DNA of 52,500 nt from Nitrobacter vulgaris (GTDB lineage Bacteria > Pseudomonadota > Alphaproteobacteria > Rhizobiales > Xanthobacteraceae), in assembly GCF_002028545.1 (NCBI RefSeq), contig NZ_MWPQ01000010.1, positions 1-52,500 on the forward strand, written 5' to 3'. Made by a program: the position numbers and the translations under genes. Below the pieces are notes generated by a model. That model did no database searches, was not told where the DNA came from, and saw only the letters and a program-made list of their open reading frames with translations. Position 1 is the stretch's first letter. Every line of letters starts with the position of its first letter. Below, one piece after another: positions 7,709-16,842 of the stretch.

Positions 7709-9991
7709 ATGGCAGGGATGGCCTATCATGAATTGCAACAGACAGAGCGAGACTTCATGATCGCGCTAGCCGTCGCCGAGGATGCCGATATCGATCCGAT
7801 GCTGCCGTCTGGGCTCGAATGCCTGGTCATTGTCGCTCGGCAGCACGGGCTGGATCTCACCCCGACGCAGCTCATCAAGGATAATCTTCTTACCGAAGGG
7901 GAAGTGTCTTCCAGCCAGTTGGTCCGCTGCGCCGAACAGGCCGGCATGCGATCGAAGCACGTCAAACTCGATTGGGACGGGCTTTCCCATCTGAAAAAGG
8001 CGCTTCCGGCCATTGTCGGCCTCCGCAATGGAAGCTTCATGGTGTTGCTGGGCGTAACTGGAGACGCCAACAATACGCGCATCGCGCTGAGGGATCCAAA
8101 CGCCGCGGAAGACGCGCTGCTCGTGATCGACAGGCTTCGCTTCGAAGACATCTGGTCCGGGGACGTCATTCTCGCCAAGCGAAACTACGAAATCTCGGAT
8201 GAATCGCAGCCGTTCAGTTTCGGTCTCGTGGTCGCATTGATGTTTCGCGAGCGTCGCATTGTTCGGGACGTCGCAATCGCTGCGCTGGTCCTCGGCCTTC
8301 TGGGCCTCGCGCCTATCATGTTTTGGCGCCTGCTGTCGGACAAGGTGATCTTCTATCACGCGTACAATACCTTCTACGTGCTCTGCGTCGCGATGCTGGT
8401 CATCATCGCCTTCGAGGCGACGTTCGCGTTCCTCAGGCAAGTCCTTGTTCATCGCCTGACGACCAGGCTTGACGTCAAGTTGTCCACCTATGTTTTCGAA
8501 AAGGTCCTCAATCTTCCCATCGACTATTTCGAGCAGACCGCCGTCGGGCTCGTCGCGCGCGACATCCGCGAGGTGTTCCGCATTCGCTCGTTCCTGATGG
8601 GTCAGTTATTCGGAACGGTACTGGATTCAACGACGCTGATCTTCTTCCTGCCGATCATGTTTTTCTTCAGCCCGACAATGACTTTGATAGTCTTGGCGTT
8701 CTCGGCGATGATCGTCGGGTGGCTTATTCTGATGCTGCCGACTTACCGCAAGGCGTCGAACGCCGTCCTGGTCGCGGAAGGCGATCAGGGTGCGTTTCTG
8801 GTTCAAACGCTCAACGGCATTCGGACGGTGAAATCGCTGGCGCTCGATTCGCGGCAGCGTCATTTCTGGGACGTGCTGGTGGCACGTGTCGCCAAGGCGC
8901 GGCTCGCGGAAGGAATGACCGGAAACGCGATCCAGGCGGTGGTGCGCCCACTGGAGCGGCTGTCGGTGAGCGGTTCTTATGCGATCGGCGTTTATCTCGC
9001 GCTTATCAACGATGATCCGGTTTTCATCGGGGCATTGTTTGCCTTCCTGATGCTGTCGCAGCGGGTATCCGCCCCGTTGATGCAGATGGCGCAGTTGATC
9101 AATCAATATGACGAAGCGCGTAGCGCGGTCGCAACGGTCCGCAACCTCGTGAACCAGCCCCCCGAGGAGGGACGTTCCGGGCATGGCGTTCGCTCCGCGA
9201 TCGAGGGGAAAGTGGAGTTTTCCAACGTCACCTTCAGGTATAAAGGCGCTGTCTCGCCAACGCTGAACGGCGTTTCCTTTGAAGTAACCAGGGGAACTAC
9301 GCTTGGCGTGATGGGTAAGAGCGGCTCCGGCAAGACCACGATCACGCGACTCTTGCAACGATTGCATTCCGATTATGACGGGCTGATCAAGATCGACGGA
9401 ATCGACGTTCGCGAATACGACGTCGATCACCTGCGCAGGAACGTCGGCATCGTGCTGCAGGAAAACTTTCTCTTTAGCGGGACGATTCGCGAGAATATCT
9501 GCGCAGCCGTGCCGGATGCCACCTTTGACGACGTCGTCAAGGCGGCGCGATTGGCGGGCGCGGAGGAATTCATCGACAAGTTGCCGCGGGGTTATGAAAC
9601 CCGTGTCTATGAGGGATCGCCCAACCTCTCCGGAGGGCAACGCCAGCGGCTTGCGATTGCGCGAGCGCTGATCGTCGATCCGCCGGTTCTCATCCTTGAT
9701 GAGGCGACGAGCGCGCTCGACGCCGACAGCGAGGCCATCGTGAACGGCAACATCGCGCGGATAGCGAATGGCCGGACGCTGATCATCATCTCCCACCGGC
9801 TGTCGTCGCTAACAAAAGCGGATGCCATCCTTGTGCTCAACCGCGGGGTTGTTGACGATCTCGGGCGGCACGCGGAGTTGCTGGAGCGGAACGACATCTA
9901 CAGTTCGCTTTGGTACCAGCAGAACACGCATCTCGCGCCGACGGTCCGCAGTGACAGGCCTAAACTTCGGAGCCCGACCCTTGTCCCATAG
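7709..9991 (+). CDS. Type I secretion ABC exporter with C39-like domain
   Basis: This is the inner-membrane ATPase of a type I secretion system, about 760 residues. Residues 1-150 form a C39-peptidase-like domain lacking catalysis: the usual Asp-Cys-Gly is Pro-Ser-Gly (PSGLECLVIV) and the catalytic His position in NGSFMVLLGV is Phe. It thus resembles the HlyB-type docking domain rather than a bacteriocin protease. About 180-460 is the membrane domain with long hydrophobic segments. The nucleotide-binding domain has Walker A GKSGSGKTT (about 535), Q-loop QENFLFSG, signature LSGGQRQR (about 640), Walker B VLILDEATSALD and H-loop SHRLS. The start is ambiguous (TTG 7706, ATG 7709, ATG 7718). It is followed with overlap by the adaptor gene. 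The likely cargo is the RTX protein encoded upstream. Confidence 0.93.
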   Translation: MAGMAYHELQQTERDFMIALAVAEDADIDPMLPSGLECLVIVARQHGLDLTPTQLIKDNLLTEGEVSSSQLVRCAEQAGMRSKHVKLDWDGLSHLKKALPAIVGLRNGSFMVLLGVTGDANNTRIALRDPNAAEDALLVIDRLRFEDIWSGDVILAKRNYEISDESQPFSFGLVVALMFRERRIVRDVAIAALVLGLLGLAPIMFWRLLSDKVIFYHAYNTFYVLCVAMLVIIAFEATFAFLRQVLVHRLTTRLDVKLSTYVFEKVLNLPIDYFEQTAVGLVARDIREVFRIRSFLMGQLFGTVLDSTTLIFFLPIMFFFSPTMTLIVLAFSAMIVGWLILMLPTYRKASNAVLVAEGDQGAFLVQTLNGIRTVKSLALDSRQRHFWDVLVARVAKARLAEGMTGNAIQAVVRPLERLSVSGSYAIGVYLALINDDPVFIGALFAFLMLSQRVSAPLMQMAQLINQYDEARSAVATVRNLVNQPPEEGRSGHGVRSAIEGKVEFSNVTFRYKGAVSPTLNGVSFEVTRGTTLGVMGKSGSGKTTITRLLQRLHSDYDGLIKIDGIDVREYDVDHLRRNVGIVLQENFLFSGTIRENICAAVPDATFDDVVKAARLAGAEEFIDKLPRGYETRVYEGSPNLSGGQRQRLAIARALIVDPPVLILDEATSALDADSEAIVNGNIARIANGRTLIIISHRLSSLTKADAILVLNRGVVDDLGRHAELLERNDIYSSLWYQQNTHLAPTVRSDRPKLRSPTLVP

Positions 9992-11330
9992 CCAGGTTTC
10001 GCTGGCGACCGTTCGCCAATTTCAGTCGGAGACCGATGCAATCCGGGAGGCCGCCGAACCCCTGGTCGCGCGCGCCACCTTGTTCGTGCTTTCCGCGTTC
10101 CTGGTTTCGATTATCGTGATCCTGTGCCTGACGCGGGTCGACCGTGTCATCACCAGCCTTAGCGGCAATATCGTGCCGCTCGGTCATGTCAATGTCTTGC
10201 AGGCGCTGGATCCCTCGATCATCAAGACGATCGACGTGCGCGAGGGCGAGCAGGTGGAACGGGGGCAGCTGCTCGCCACGCTCGACTCGACCTTCACGTC
10301 CGCGGACCTGATGCAGGCGAAGTTGCAGATCGCGAGCCTTGAGACCCAAGTGGCGCGCGATGAGGCCGAGCTGAAGCAGCAGCCGCTCGTATTTGCCGAC
10401 AAGTCGGATCCCGACTACCAGAAATACGCGGGCCTGCAGAAGGCGCTCTACGGTCAGCGCGTGGCTCAATATAACGCCCAGCTCAACAGCTTCGAATCAA
10501 AGATCAGGGAGACCAAGGCGACGATTGAAAAGCTGCGCGACGACGATGCTCGCTATCGGCAGCGCGACGAGATCCTGGCGAAAATCGAAACTATGCGCAC
10601 CACGCTCGCCGAACGCGGCACCGGATCGCAGCTCAACATGTACATCTCCCAGGACGCCCGGCTGGAATTATTACGGACGCTGGAAAATGCACACAATGGC
10701 CTGATTGTGGCGCAGAATTCACTGGGATCGATAACCGCCGATCGCGACGCATTCAAAGAGCAGTGGTTTGCGCAACTGAGTCAGGATCTGGTGACGACGC
10801 GCAACAAGCTCGATGAAGCAAGGGCGACCTATGAGAAAGCGCTCAAGCACCAGAATCTCGTGCGCTGGACGGCTGCCGAACCCTCGGTGGTGCTGACGAT
10901 GGCAAGGCTCTCGGTCGGTTCGGTCCTCAAGCCGGGAGATCCCTTCATCACGCTCATGCCGATCGACATCAAGCTTGAAGCGGAAATCAGGATCGCTTCT
11001 CGCGATATTGGGTTCGTTCAGGCTGGCGATCCCTGCACCATGAAGGTCGATGCCTTCAATGCGGCGGAGCATGGTACGGCGAGCGGAAAGGTGCGTTGGA
11101 TTAGCGAGGGCGCGTTCACCACGGACGATGACGGCAAGCCACTCAACTATACTTATTACAAGGCGCGGTGCTCGGTTGACACCTCCGATTTCAAGGACGT
11201 GCCGAGTAATTTTCGTCTGATTCCCGGCATGACCCTTCAGGGGGACGTCAATGTCGGAACCCGCTCGGTCGCGATGTATCTGCTCGGCGGAATGTTGAAG
11301 AGCTTCCACGAGGCGATGCGTGAACCATGA
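9981..11330 (+). CDS. HlyD-family periplasmic adaptor (membrane fusion protein)
   Basis: This is the adaptor that bridges the ABC exporter to an outer-membrane channel. I place the start at TTG 9981: GGAG lies eight bases upstream, and the protein then begins with a short cytoplasmic tail, one membrane helix (about residues 28-50, ATLFVLSAFLVSIIVIL), a biotinyl-lipoyl-like segment (IKTIDVREGEQVERGQLLATLDS), a long coiled coil (about 110-300) and a second half-lipoyl/beta-barrel portion. The length of 449 residues is typical. No ATG gives a sensible N-terminus. The gene overlaps the exporter by 11 bases and its stop overlaps the next ATG (ATGA), so the three genes are probably translationally coupled. 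No TolC gene is in the window. Confidence 0.92.
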   Translation: MSHSQVSLATVRQFQSETDAIREAAEPLVARATLFVLSAFLVSIIVILCLTRVDRVITSLSGNIVPLGHVNVLQALDPSIIKTIDVREGEQVERGQLLATLDSTFTSADLMQAKLQIASLETQVARDEAELKQQPLVFADKSDPDYQKYAGLQKALYGQRVAQYNAQLNSFESKIRETKATIEKLRDDDARYRQRDEILAKIETMRTTLAERGTGSQLNMYISQDARLELLRTLENAHNGLIVAQNSLGSITADRDAFKEQWFAQLSQDLVTTRNKLDEARATYEKALKHQNLVRWTAAEPSVVLTMARLSVGSVLKPGDPFITLMPIDIKLEAEIRIASRDIGFVQAGDPCTMKVDAFNAAEHGTASGKVRWISEGAFTTDDDGKPLNYTYYKARCSVDTSDFKDVPSNFRLIPGMTLQGDVNVGTRSVAMYLLGGMLKSFHEAMREP

Positions 11331-13369
11331 TGCTTTCATCTAGATCGCTTTTACAGTGGTTGCGCCCCGCTTCTGCATCTTCTCGAGCTGGTGCTTTTGA
11401 GTGTGGAATGGCTGCGTATGAGCGTGGCCAGTATCTTGAATCGATCAAGCACTGGAAGCTGGCGTCGGAGACAGGCGAGGCCGAGGCCGCCTACCGGATA
11501 GGAATGCTTTATGTAAAAGGCGAAGGGGTCGTCAGGAGCGTACCCGATGCCGCCATCTGGTATGAGCGTGCAGCGCGGCTCGGCAACGTCGAAGCGCAGT
11601 TTCAGCTCGGCCTGATCTTTCTACAGGGGGAAAAGCCGCTGCTGGGTCCGCATCGCCACGAAACATGGCGCCAATCCTCGGCCGTACGTCTCGGCGACAA
11701 GGCGTCGAATATTCACCAGCTTGTGTTTCCGCATGGAACGAGTGTTGAGCGGAATATTGACGCTGCTTTCCATTGGATATCGGTCGCGGCGGAAAGAGGC
11801 AAAGCCGAGGCGCAGACGGTCCTTGGCAACATGTATAGCGAGGGGCTCGGCTGCGAGAAGAATCTCCAGATAGCGTTCGCATGGTATGGAGTTGCGGCCG
11901 AGCAGAACTGCGCCGCGGCAGAATTCGCTCTTGGCGATATCTATTTCCAAGGCAAAGGGGTTCCCGTCGATTTCGAACAGGCGGCAGCCTGGTATCGCAA
12001 CGCGGCCGGGCAGGATCATGTAAGAGCGCAGGTTGCGCTCGCGTTCATGAACCTGAAGGGCACGGGGATGCCGGAGAACCCTGCGGAAGCGGCCCGCCTG
12101 TTCCAGGGCGCGGCCATGCACGACGATGTCATCGCGCTCTATAACATCGGCCTGTTGCGCTTGAAGGGCCATGGTGTTGCGAAGGATATCGACAGGGCCG
12201 AAACCGCGCTGCGCAAGGCGGCGCGCAAGGACTACTATCCGGCGGTTCAGGCGTTGGCGGAATTCTATTCGCACGGCGCAGCAGGTTTCGCGCCCGATCT
12301 GCGGGAGGCCGCGGTCTGGTATGAGAAGGCCGCCGAACGGGACGATGTGCAGGCGCAGTTCTTCATGGGTCGTTTCTATGCGACCGGAACCGGTGTCGGC
12401 CCGAATATCCGTCAGGCCGCAAGATGGTTTGAGCGCGCAGCCCGCAATGGTCACGCGACTGCCGCTTTCAACATCGCCATCTTCTACCTCAACGGCTCCG
12501 GCGTCGAACGTAACGTGGAAAGCGCGATTGAATGGTTTGAGCGCGCGTCCGAAGGCGGCATCAACGCCGCGCAATTGCAACTCGGAAGACTTTATTCGGC
12601 AGGCAATGGGGTTCCGCGCGATCAGAAACGGGCGAAAGAGTGGCTCAGCAAGGCCGCTGTGGGTGGGGACCCGGACGCCAAGACAGCCTATGCGCTTTTC
12701 CTGCTCCATCAGGACGGTTCGACCGAGCAGCTTGAGCAGGCTTGCGCGCTATTGATCGAGGCGGCTGAGGCAGATCACGCGCCGGCGGCATTCCAACTCG
12801 GCGTATTGCATATGGGAAAGTTTGGAGGGGACGCAGACGTCGAAGCTGCTGTCACATGGTTCGCGCGTGCCGCCGGCGCGGGGCATGTCGATGCGCAATA
12901 TGCCCTTGGGCTTCTTCATCTCGATCCAAACGGTATGAGCGATGCGAAGGCTGCGGCGTCCTGGATGACGAAGGCCGCGCATGCAGGCCACGCCGGCGCG
13001 CAGTTTCAACTCGCCGTGTTGTATTGCACCGGCGCTGGCTTAGCCCAGGATATTGCGCAAGGGGCGCAGTGGTACGAAGCCGCCGCGCGACAGGGACACA
13101 AGGTTGCGCAGTTCAACCTCGCGGTGATGCTTGGAAAAGGGCAAGGCTGCGAGGCCGATCCCGGGAAGGCAGTTGAATGGTTCGAAAGAGCAGCTCAGCA
13201 GGATATGGCGGAAGCGCAGTTTGCGCTCGGCGACGCGTTGATGGCGGGAAGCGGCGTTACGAAAGATCAGGACGCGGCGGTGCAATGGTATCGCCGGGCA
13301 GCGAATCAAAACCATGAAGGTGCCCGGCGTCGTCTGGATGCGGTCGGCGTGACAACGGTCGATGGCTGA
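11327..13369 (+). CDS. Sel1-repeat (TPR-like) protein of the secretion operon
   Basis: This 680-residue protein is built almost entirely of Sel1-type helical repeats of about 36 residues, of the form A..WYERAA..G...AQ..LG..Y..G.GV..D. I count roughly sixteen. Two insertions break the regularity: one at about residues 105-135 and a shorter degenerate stretch near 455-470. There is no signal peptide or membrane segment, so a cytoplasmic scaffold is the default reading. It starts at ATG within ATGA overlapping the adaptor stop, so it belongs to the same operon. Sel1 proteins act as adaptors in exopolysaccharide regulation and in secretion; which partner it binds here is unknown. Confidence 0.9.
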   Translation: MMLSSRSLLQWLRPASASSRAGAFECGMAAYERGQYLESIKHWKLASETGEAEAAYRIGMLYVKGEGVVRSVPDAAIWYERAARLGNVEAQFQLGLIFLQGEKPLLGPHRHETWRQSSAVRLGDKASNIHQLVFPHGTSVERNIDAAFHWISVAAERGKAEAQTVLGNMYSEGLGCEKNLQIAFAWYGVAAEQNCAAAEFALGDIYFQGKGVPVDFEQAAAWYRNAAGQDHVRAQVALAFMNLKGTGMPENPAEAARLFQGAAMHDDVIALYNIGLLRLKGHGVAKDIDRAETALRKAARKDYYPAVQALAEFYSHGAAGFAPDLREAAVWYEKAAERDDVQAQFFMGRFYATGTGVGPNIRQAARWFERAARNGHATAAFNIAIFYLNGSGVERNVESAIEWFERASEGGINAAQLQLGRLYSAGNGVPRDQKRAKEWLSKAAVGGDPDAKTAYALFLLHQDGSTEQLEQACALLIEAAEADHAPAAFQLGVLHMGKFGGDADVEAAVTWFARAAGAGHVDAQYALGLLHLDPNGMSDAKAAASWMTKAAHAGHAGAQFQLAVLYCTGAGLAQDIAQGAQWYEAAARQGHKVAQFNLAVMLGKGQGCEADPGKAVEWFERAAQQDMAEAQFALGDALMAGSGVTKDQDAAVQWYRRAANQNHEGARRRLDAVGVTTVDG

Positions 13370-13534
13370 GCATCGCTCGCGATCAGGTTCGATCTTGAGG
13401 ATTGAAAGCGGGACCATCCTTCTTCACGCAAGATCTCGCCGGCGGAATATGAGTGGCTTGTCTTCAGGCCTCGCCCGCGCGTGATGCGAGATCATGAGTC
13501 TAACAGGTCAGGGCTGTCAGGAGACCCGGGTACG

Positions 13535-15739
13535 ATGAACAAGATTGCGGAGCGCGATGTTAGGAATGCGAAGAATACGCGACCCGTCGCCAGTCCTATT
13601 CCACATGAGGAAATTCTTCAAAGCTCGTTTCTGGATCCCGATCTCAGCGATCTGGAGTCAGGCGCGCGCCTGCGCGGGGCAATACTGGAGCATTCGGGCC
13701 GGGAAATTTCTGGCTGGATCGTCGATACGCGCTCGCCCACGGTATCTGTTTCTCTTTCTCTCTTTGTCGGTCCCCACGCGATCGAGGAGACGAGAACGGA
13801 CCGCGCGGCTCCCGCCGGAATCGGCTCGGGAATGGCAATCGGCCGTCCCGGATTTCGTATCGATCTGGCGAACCCTGTCGCGCGTCGACGTCTGGCGCGC
13901 GCGCTCAGAAACACATTGGCGGACCCGGACCAGACACAGATCTATCTTCGCGTTCGTCTAGATGATGGAGAGTTTTTCGAGATCCCGCTCTTTGACGCCA
14001 TCGCGCCCGATGACCTGGTCGTCGCGCTCGGATTTTCGCCCTCCGATTATACCGACCTGCTGATTCCCAATAACAACAGGCCTATCACACCTGATCCGGA
14101 TCCCGCCGGCAAGCAGGTGCGTCATGTTTGTTTCTATCTCCCGCAGTTCCACTCGTTCGAGGAGAATGACAGATGGTGGGGACCCGGATTCACCGAATGG
14201 ACCAATATCGCACGTATGCGCCCTCAGTTTCCTGCACATCAGTCTCCCTGGCTGCCGGCAGATCTGGGCTTTTATGACGTGAGATTGACGGAGACCCGCC
14301 GGCAACAGGCCGAGCTGGCTCGCCGCTACGGCATCCATGGCTTCTGTTACTACGTTTACTGGTTCCAGGGTCGCAGGCTGCTCGAACGGCCATTGCAGCT
14401 TCTTCTGGAGGATGGAGAGCCAGACCTGCCGTTCTGCATTTGCTGGGCGAATGAGAACTGGTCGCGCCGCTGGGACGGTTCGGATGCCGAGCTCCTGCTC
14501 GGACAGAATCACGCGTTGGAAGATGACGTTCGCTTTATCGACGATATGGCGGAGCTCCTGCTCGATGAACGCTATATCACGGTAGATGGTCGCAAGATCA
14601 TCCTGATCTATCGGCCCTCGCTGTTGCCGGACAGGCAGAGGCTGTTTGAAACATGGCGCGCAAGAGCGAAGGAACTAGGTATCGGGGAAATTCTGATCTG
14701 TAACGCCATGACGTTCGGAGAGTTTGATCCACGCGACGTGAACTGCGATGCGGCAGTTGAGTTTCCTCCGCACACCGTCTCGACGACGGAGCAGCCGCTG
14801 TCCGAGCTGGGCGCGCCGGCGAACTTCACCGGAAAAGTTTACGACTATGTTGATGCCGTGCGCTCGTCTCTGGGTAAGACCTACGATTTTCCCTGCTTTC
14901 CGGCCGTCATGCCGCGCTGGGATAACACGCCCCGCAAAGGTTCACGCGGACACATCTTCAACAGATCGAGTCCGGAGGCGTTCGAGGTATGGCTGCGGGA
15001 TGCTGCAGGGAGAGCAAGAAAGGGCCCGTTTGCGGAGCCGATTGTTTTCATCAACTCCTGGAATGAATGGGCCGAGGGAGCTCACCTGGAACCGGACTCG
15101 CGGTACGGTCGGGCGTTTCTGGAGGCAGTGAGAAGGGTGGCATCGTCCGAACCAATCTCGGCTCAGGTCCGTTCGAATCCGGATTTGCTGGACTGCCTGA
15201 GTCGGCAAGAGCTCGAGCAAGCGATGAAGGAGGCGAGTACCCACGTTCAATTGCTCGCTAACATTCATCGATCGGAGATGATCTATTCCGGCCTGCAACA
15301 TATGCGAAGCGGGATTCCGGTTGAGGCCGAGGGCGCATCGGAAAATCCGGCGGAATCGTTGTTGGTCGTCGAAAACATTAATTCTCAAACGAACGAACGG
15401 GTGGTGGTGGACCCGCGATCGGTCGTGCTCGTGCGAGGATGGGTTTGTGCGGGCGGTTCCTTTGAGGCAAGCAAACACAGGATTGCCTTCCTCATCCTTC
15501 TCTCCACGGCCTCCGAAATGCCGGACCGAGACGGTTATTGTCTGGTCGTGGACTGGCATGAGCGGTTTGACGTCAAGGAATATATGAGAACGAAGAGCAG
15601 TGATTGCTATTTTGGTTTCCAGCTCTCCTTTCTCGTCCACGATCTTCCTGAAGGAGAGTACCAGATCGCGGTTCTGGAGGTAGGTGAGGGGAGTCGTGCG
15701 CTCATCAGATCGAATCATTCGATCATTGTTCGACGCTGA
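13535..15739 (+). CDS. WbsX-type glycan protein (GH99-like TIM barrel)
   Basis: From about residue 194 the sequence matches the WbsX family (Glyco_tran_WbsX, GH99-like). It has HVCFYLPQFHSFEEND and WWGPGFTEWTN, then FCYYVYWFQGRRLLERP, CICWANENWSRRWDG (about 306) and FINSWNEWAEGAHLEPD (about 505). These conserved acidic and Trp residues line the active site of the family. The N-terminal 190 residues and C-terminal 200 residues are extra beta-rich domains. The length of 734 residues is well above the usual 350-400 core. I chose the ATG at 13535 because AGGAG lies 11 bases upstream; GTG 13481 and ATG 13484 have none. Members occur in O-antigen and capsule clusters; whether they are transferases or hydrolases is not settled. 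Confidence 0.85.
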   Translation: MNKIAERDVRNAKNTRPVASPIPHEEILQSSFLDPDLSDLESGARLRGAILEHSGREISGWIVDTRSPTVSVSLSLFVGPHAIEETRTDRAAPAGIGSGMAIGRPGFRIDLANPVARRRLARALRNTLADPDQTQIYLRVRLDDGEFFEIPLFDAIAPDDLVVALGFSPSDYTDLLIPNNNRPITPDPDPAGKQVRHVCFYLPQFHSFEENDRWWGPGFTEWTNIARMRPQFPAHQSPWLPADLGFYDVRLTETRRQQAELARRYGIHGFCYYVYWFQGRRLLERPLQLLLEDGEPDLPFCICWANENWSRRWDGSDAELLLGQNHALEDDVRFIDDMAELLLDERYITVDGRKIILIYRPSLLPDRQRLFETWRARAKELGIGEILICNAMTFGEFDPRDVNCDAAVEFPPHTVSTTEQPLSELGAPANFTGKVYDYVDAVRSSLGKTYDFPCFPAVMPRWDNTPRKGSRGHIFNRSSPEAFEVWLRDAAGRARKGPFAEPIVFINSWNEWAEGAHLEPDSRYGRAFLEAVRRVASSEPISAQVRSNPDLLDCLSRQELEQAMKEASTHVQLLANIHRSEMIYSGLQHMRSGIPVEAEGASENPAESLLVVENINSQTNERVVVDPRSVVLVRGWVCAGGSFEASKHRIAFLILLSTASEMPDRDGYCLVVDWHERFDVKEYMRTKSSDCYFGFQLSFLVHDLPEGEYQIAVLEVGEGSRALIRSNHSIIVRR

Positions 15740-15753
15740 GCTGGGGAATCCGC

Positions 15754-16677
15754 ATGTTGGCCAGCGTCGTCATCGCTTGCTACAAGCATGAAGCGTATAT
15801 CGAAGAATGCCTGGAGACTGTCTATCGACAGAACTTCCCCGACGTTGAGCTCATTATCGTCGACGATCACTCGCCTGATAAGAGCTTCGAAATCGCGCAA
15901 CGCGTTCTCAAAAAAAGATCCTTTGCCAAGCGCTTCGCATCTTGCTCGCTCCTGAAGAATCCTCTCAACCTCGGAGCGCCCGGCACCTGGAACAGGGCGT
16001 TGTCTCTCGCGAAGGGAGACATGATCTTCCTCCTGAATTCGGATGATGCATTTTCGAAAGATCGTATCCGGATATTTGCGAGCCAATATGAGAGAGAAAA
16101 GCTGTTTTTCGGCTTTTCGGCCGTTGAGCCAATCGATGAACGCGGCAGGCCGATAACAACCTATCAATTTCCGACGAGCCTTCGATACGCCATTGATCGC
16201 GGCCGAATAACGGGTTCTCCGTTATCCTGGATATTTTTGGATTCACAGGTCGCTGCCTCAAGCGGCAACTTCGTATTGAGCCGGGAATTGCTAAGGAAAA
16301 TCGGGTTGCTGTCCGATCTGAAATACTGCCATGACTGGGAGTTCGCGCTACGTGCCGTAACGGTAGTCGAGCCCAAATATGTCGAATCGGATCGCTATAT
16401 GTATCGGCTCCATTCGACGAATAGTTTTCGAAGCTTGAGCAAGGTGGCCGAACGCGAAACAAGGGCTTGCATGTCGTCGTACTGCACAAACGCGATAGCT
16501 CAACGACCGATCAACAGAGCTTGTCTGAGCCCCATAAACTTCGGAGATGCCTTCTACAGTTTTATCAAGCTACATCCGAACTTCAGCTATTGGTTAAAGC
16601 AGCTGTATGCTCCTTACCATCCTGACCATCGGACCGTGGACTGGAACGAATGGACGATGCCGCTCAAGTGGCGATGA
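15754..16677 (+). CDS. Family 2 glycosyltransferase
   Basis: This 307-residue GT-A fold transferase has the N-terminal nucleotide-binding strand ASVVIACYKHEAYIEECLETVYRQ, the acidic IIVDDHSPD at about residue 35, and a DxD-like LLNSDDAF at about residue 90. A catalytic region ending in CHDWEFALR follows. It starts 14 bases after the WbsX-type gene, so the two are probably co-transcribed. It has no membrane segments. The sugar added is not readable. Confidence 0.88.
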   Translation: MLASVVIACYKHEAYIEECLETVYRQNFPDVELIIVDDHSPDKSFEIAQRVLKKRSFAKRFASCSLLKNPLNLGAPGTWNRALSLAKGDMIFLLNSDDAFSKDRIRIFASQYEREKLFFGFSAVEPIDERGRPITTYQFPTSLRYAIDRGRITGSPLSWIFLDSQVAASSGNFVLSRELLRKIGLLSDLKYCHDWEFALRAVTVVEPKYVESDRYMYRLHSTNSFRSLSKVAERETRACMSSYCTNAIAQRPINRACLSPINFGDAFYSFIKLHPNFSYWLKQLYAPYHPDHRTVDWNEWTMPLKWR

Positions 16678-16714
16678 TGATCTCGGGCTGAATGAATCCA
16701 AAGCAACATGTTAG

Positions 16715-16780
16715 AGCGCTTTTCGAGCGAAGTAGATAACGGTTCGCGTGAAGAAAACGCGTCAGATCAAAACCATAAAG
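16715..16780 (+). repeat. Dispersed repeat, copy 1
   Basis: This copy shares the core CGGTTCGCGTGAAGAAAACG and the preceding TTTCGAGCG with the copies at 19604-19696 and 46832-46938. Such short elements are common in intergenic DNA of Bradyrhizobium-type genomes. This copy lies between convergent genes. Confidence 0.75.
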
Positions 16781-16842
16781 CCAGGCATCTAGGTCTGTCC
16801 GAAGTGAAAAGACTCGAGAGATTTCAACCCAGTTGAAACAGC

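Noticed and set aside
8627-9796. 389-codon minus-strand frame opposite the exporter
   Set aside because: It is a shadow of a clearly coding GC-rich gene; the ABC motifs on the plus strand are unambiguous.
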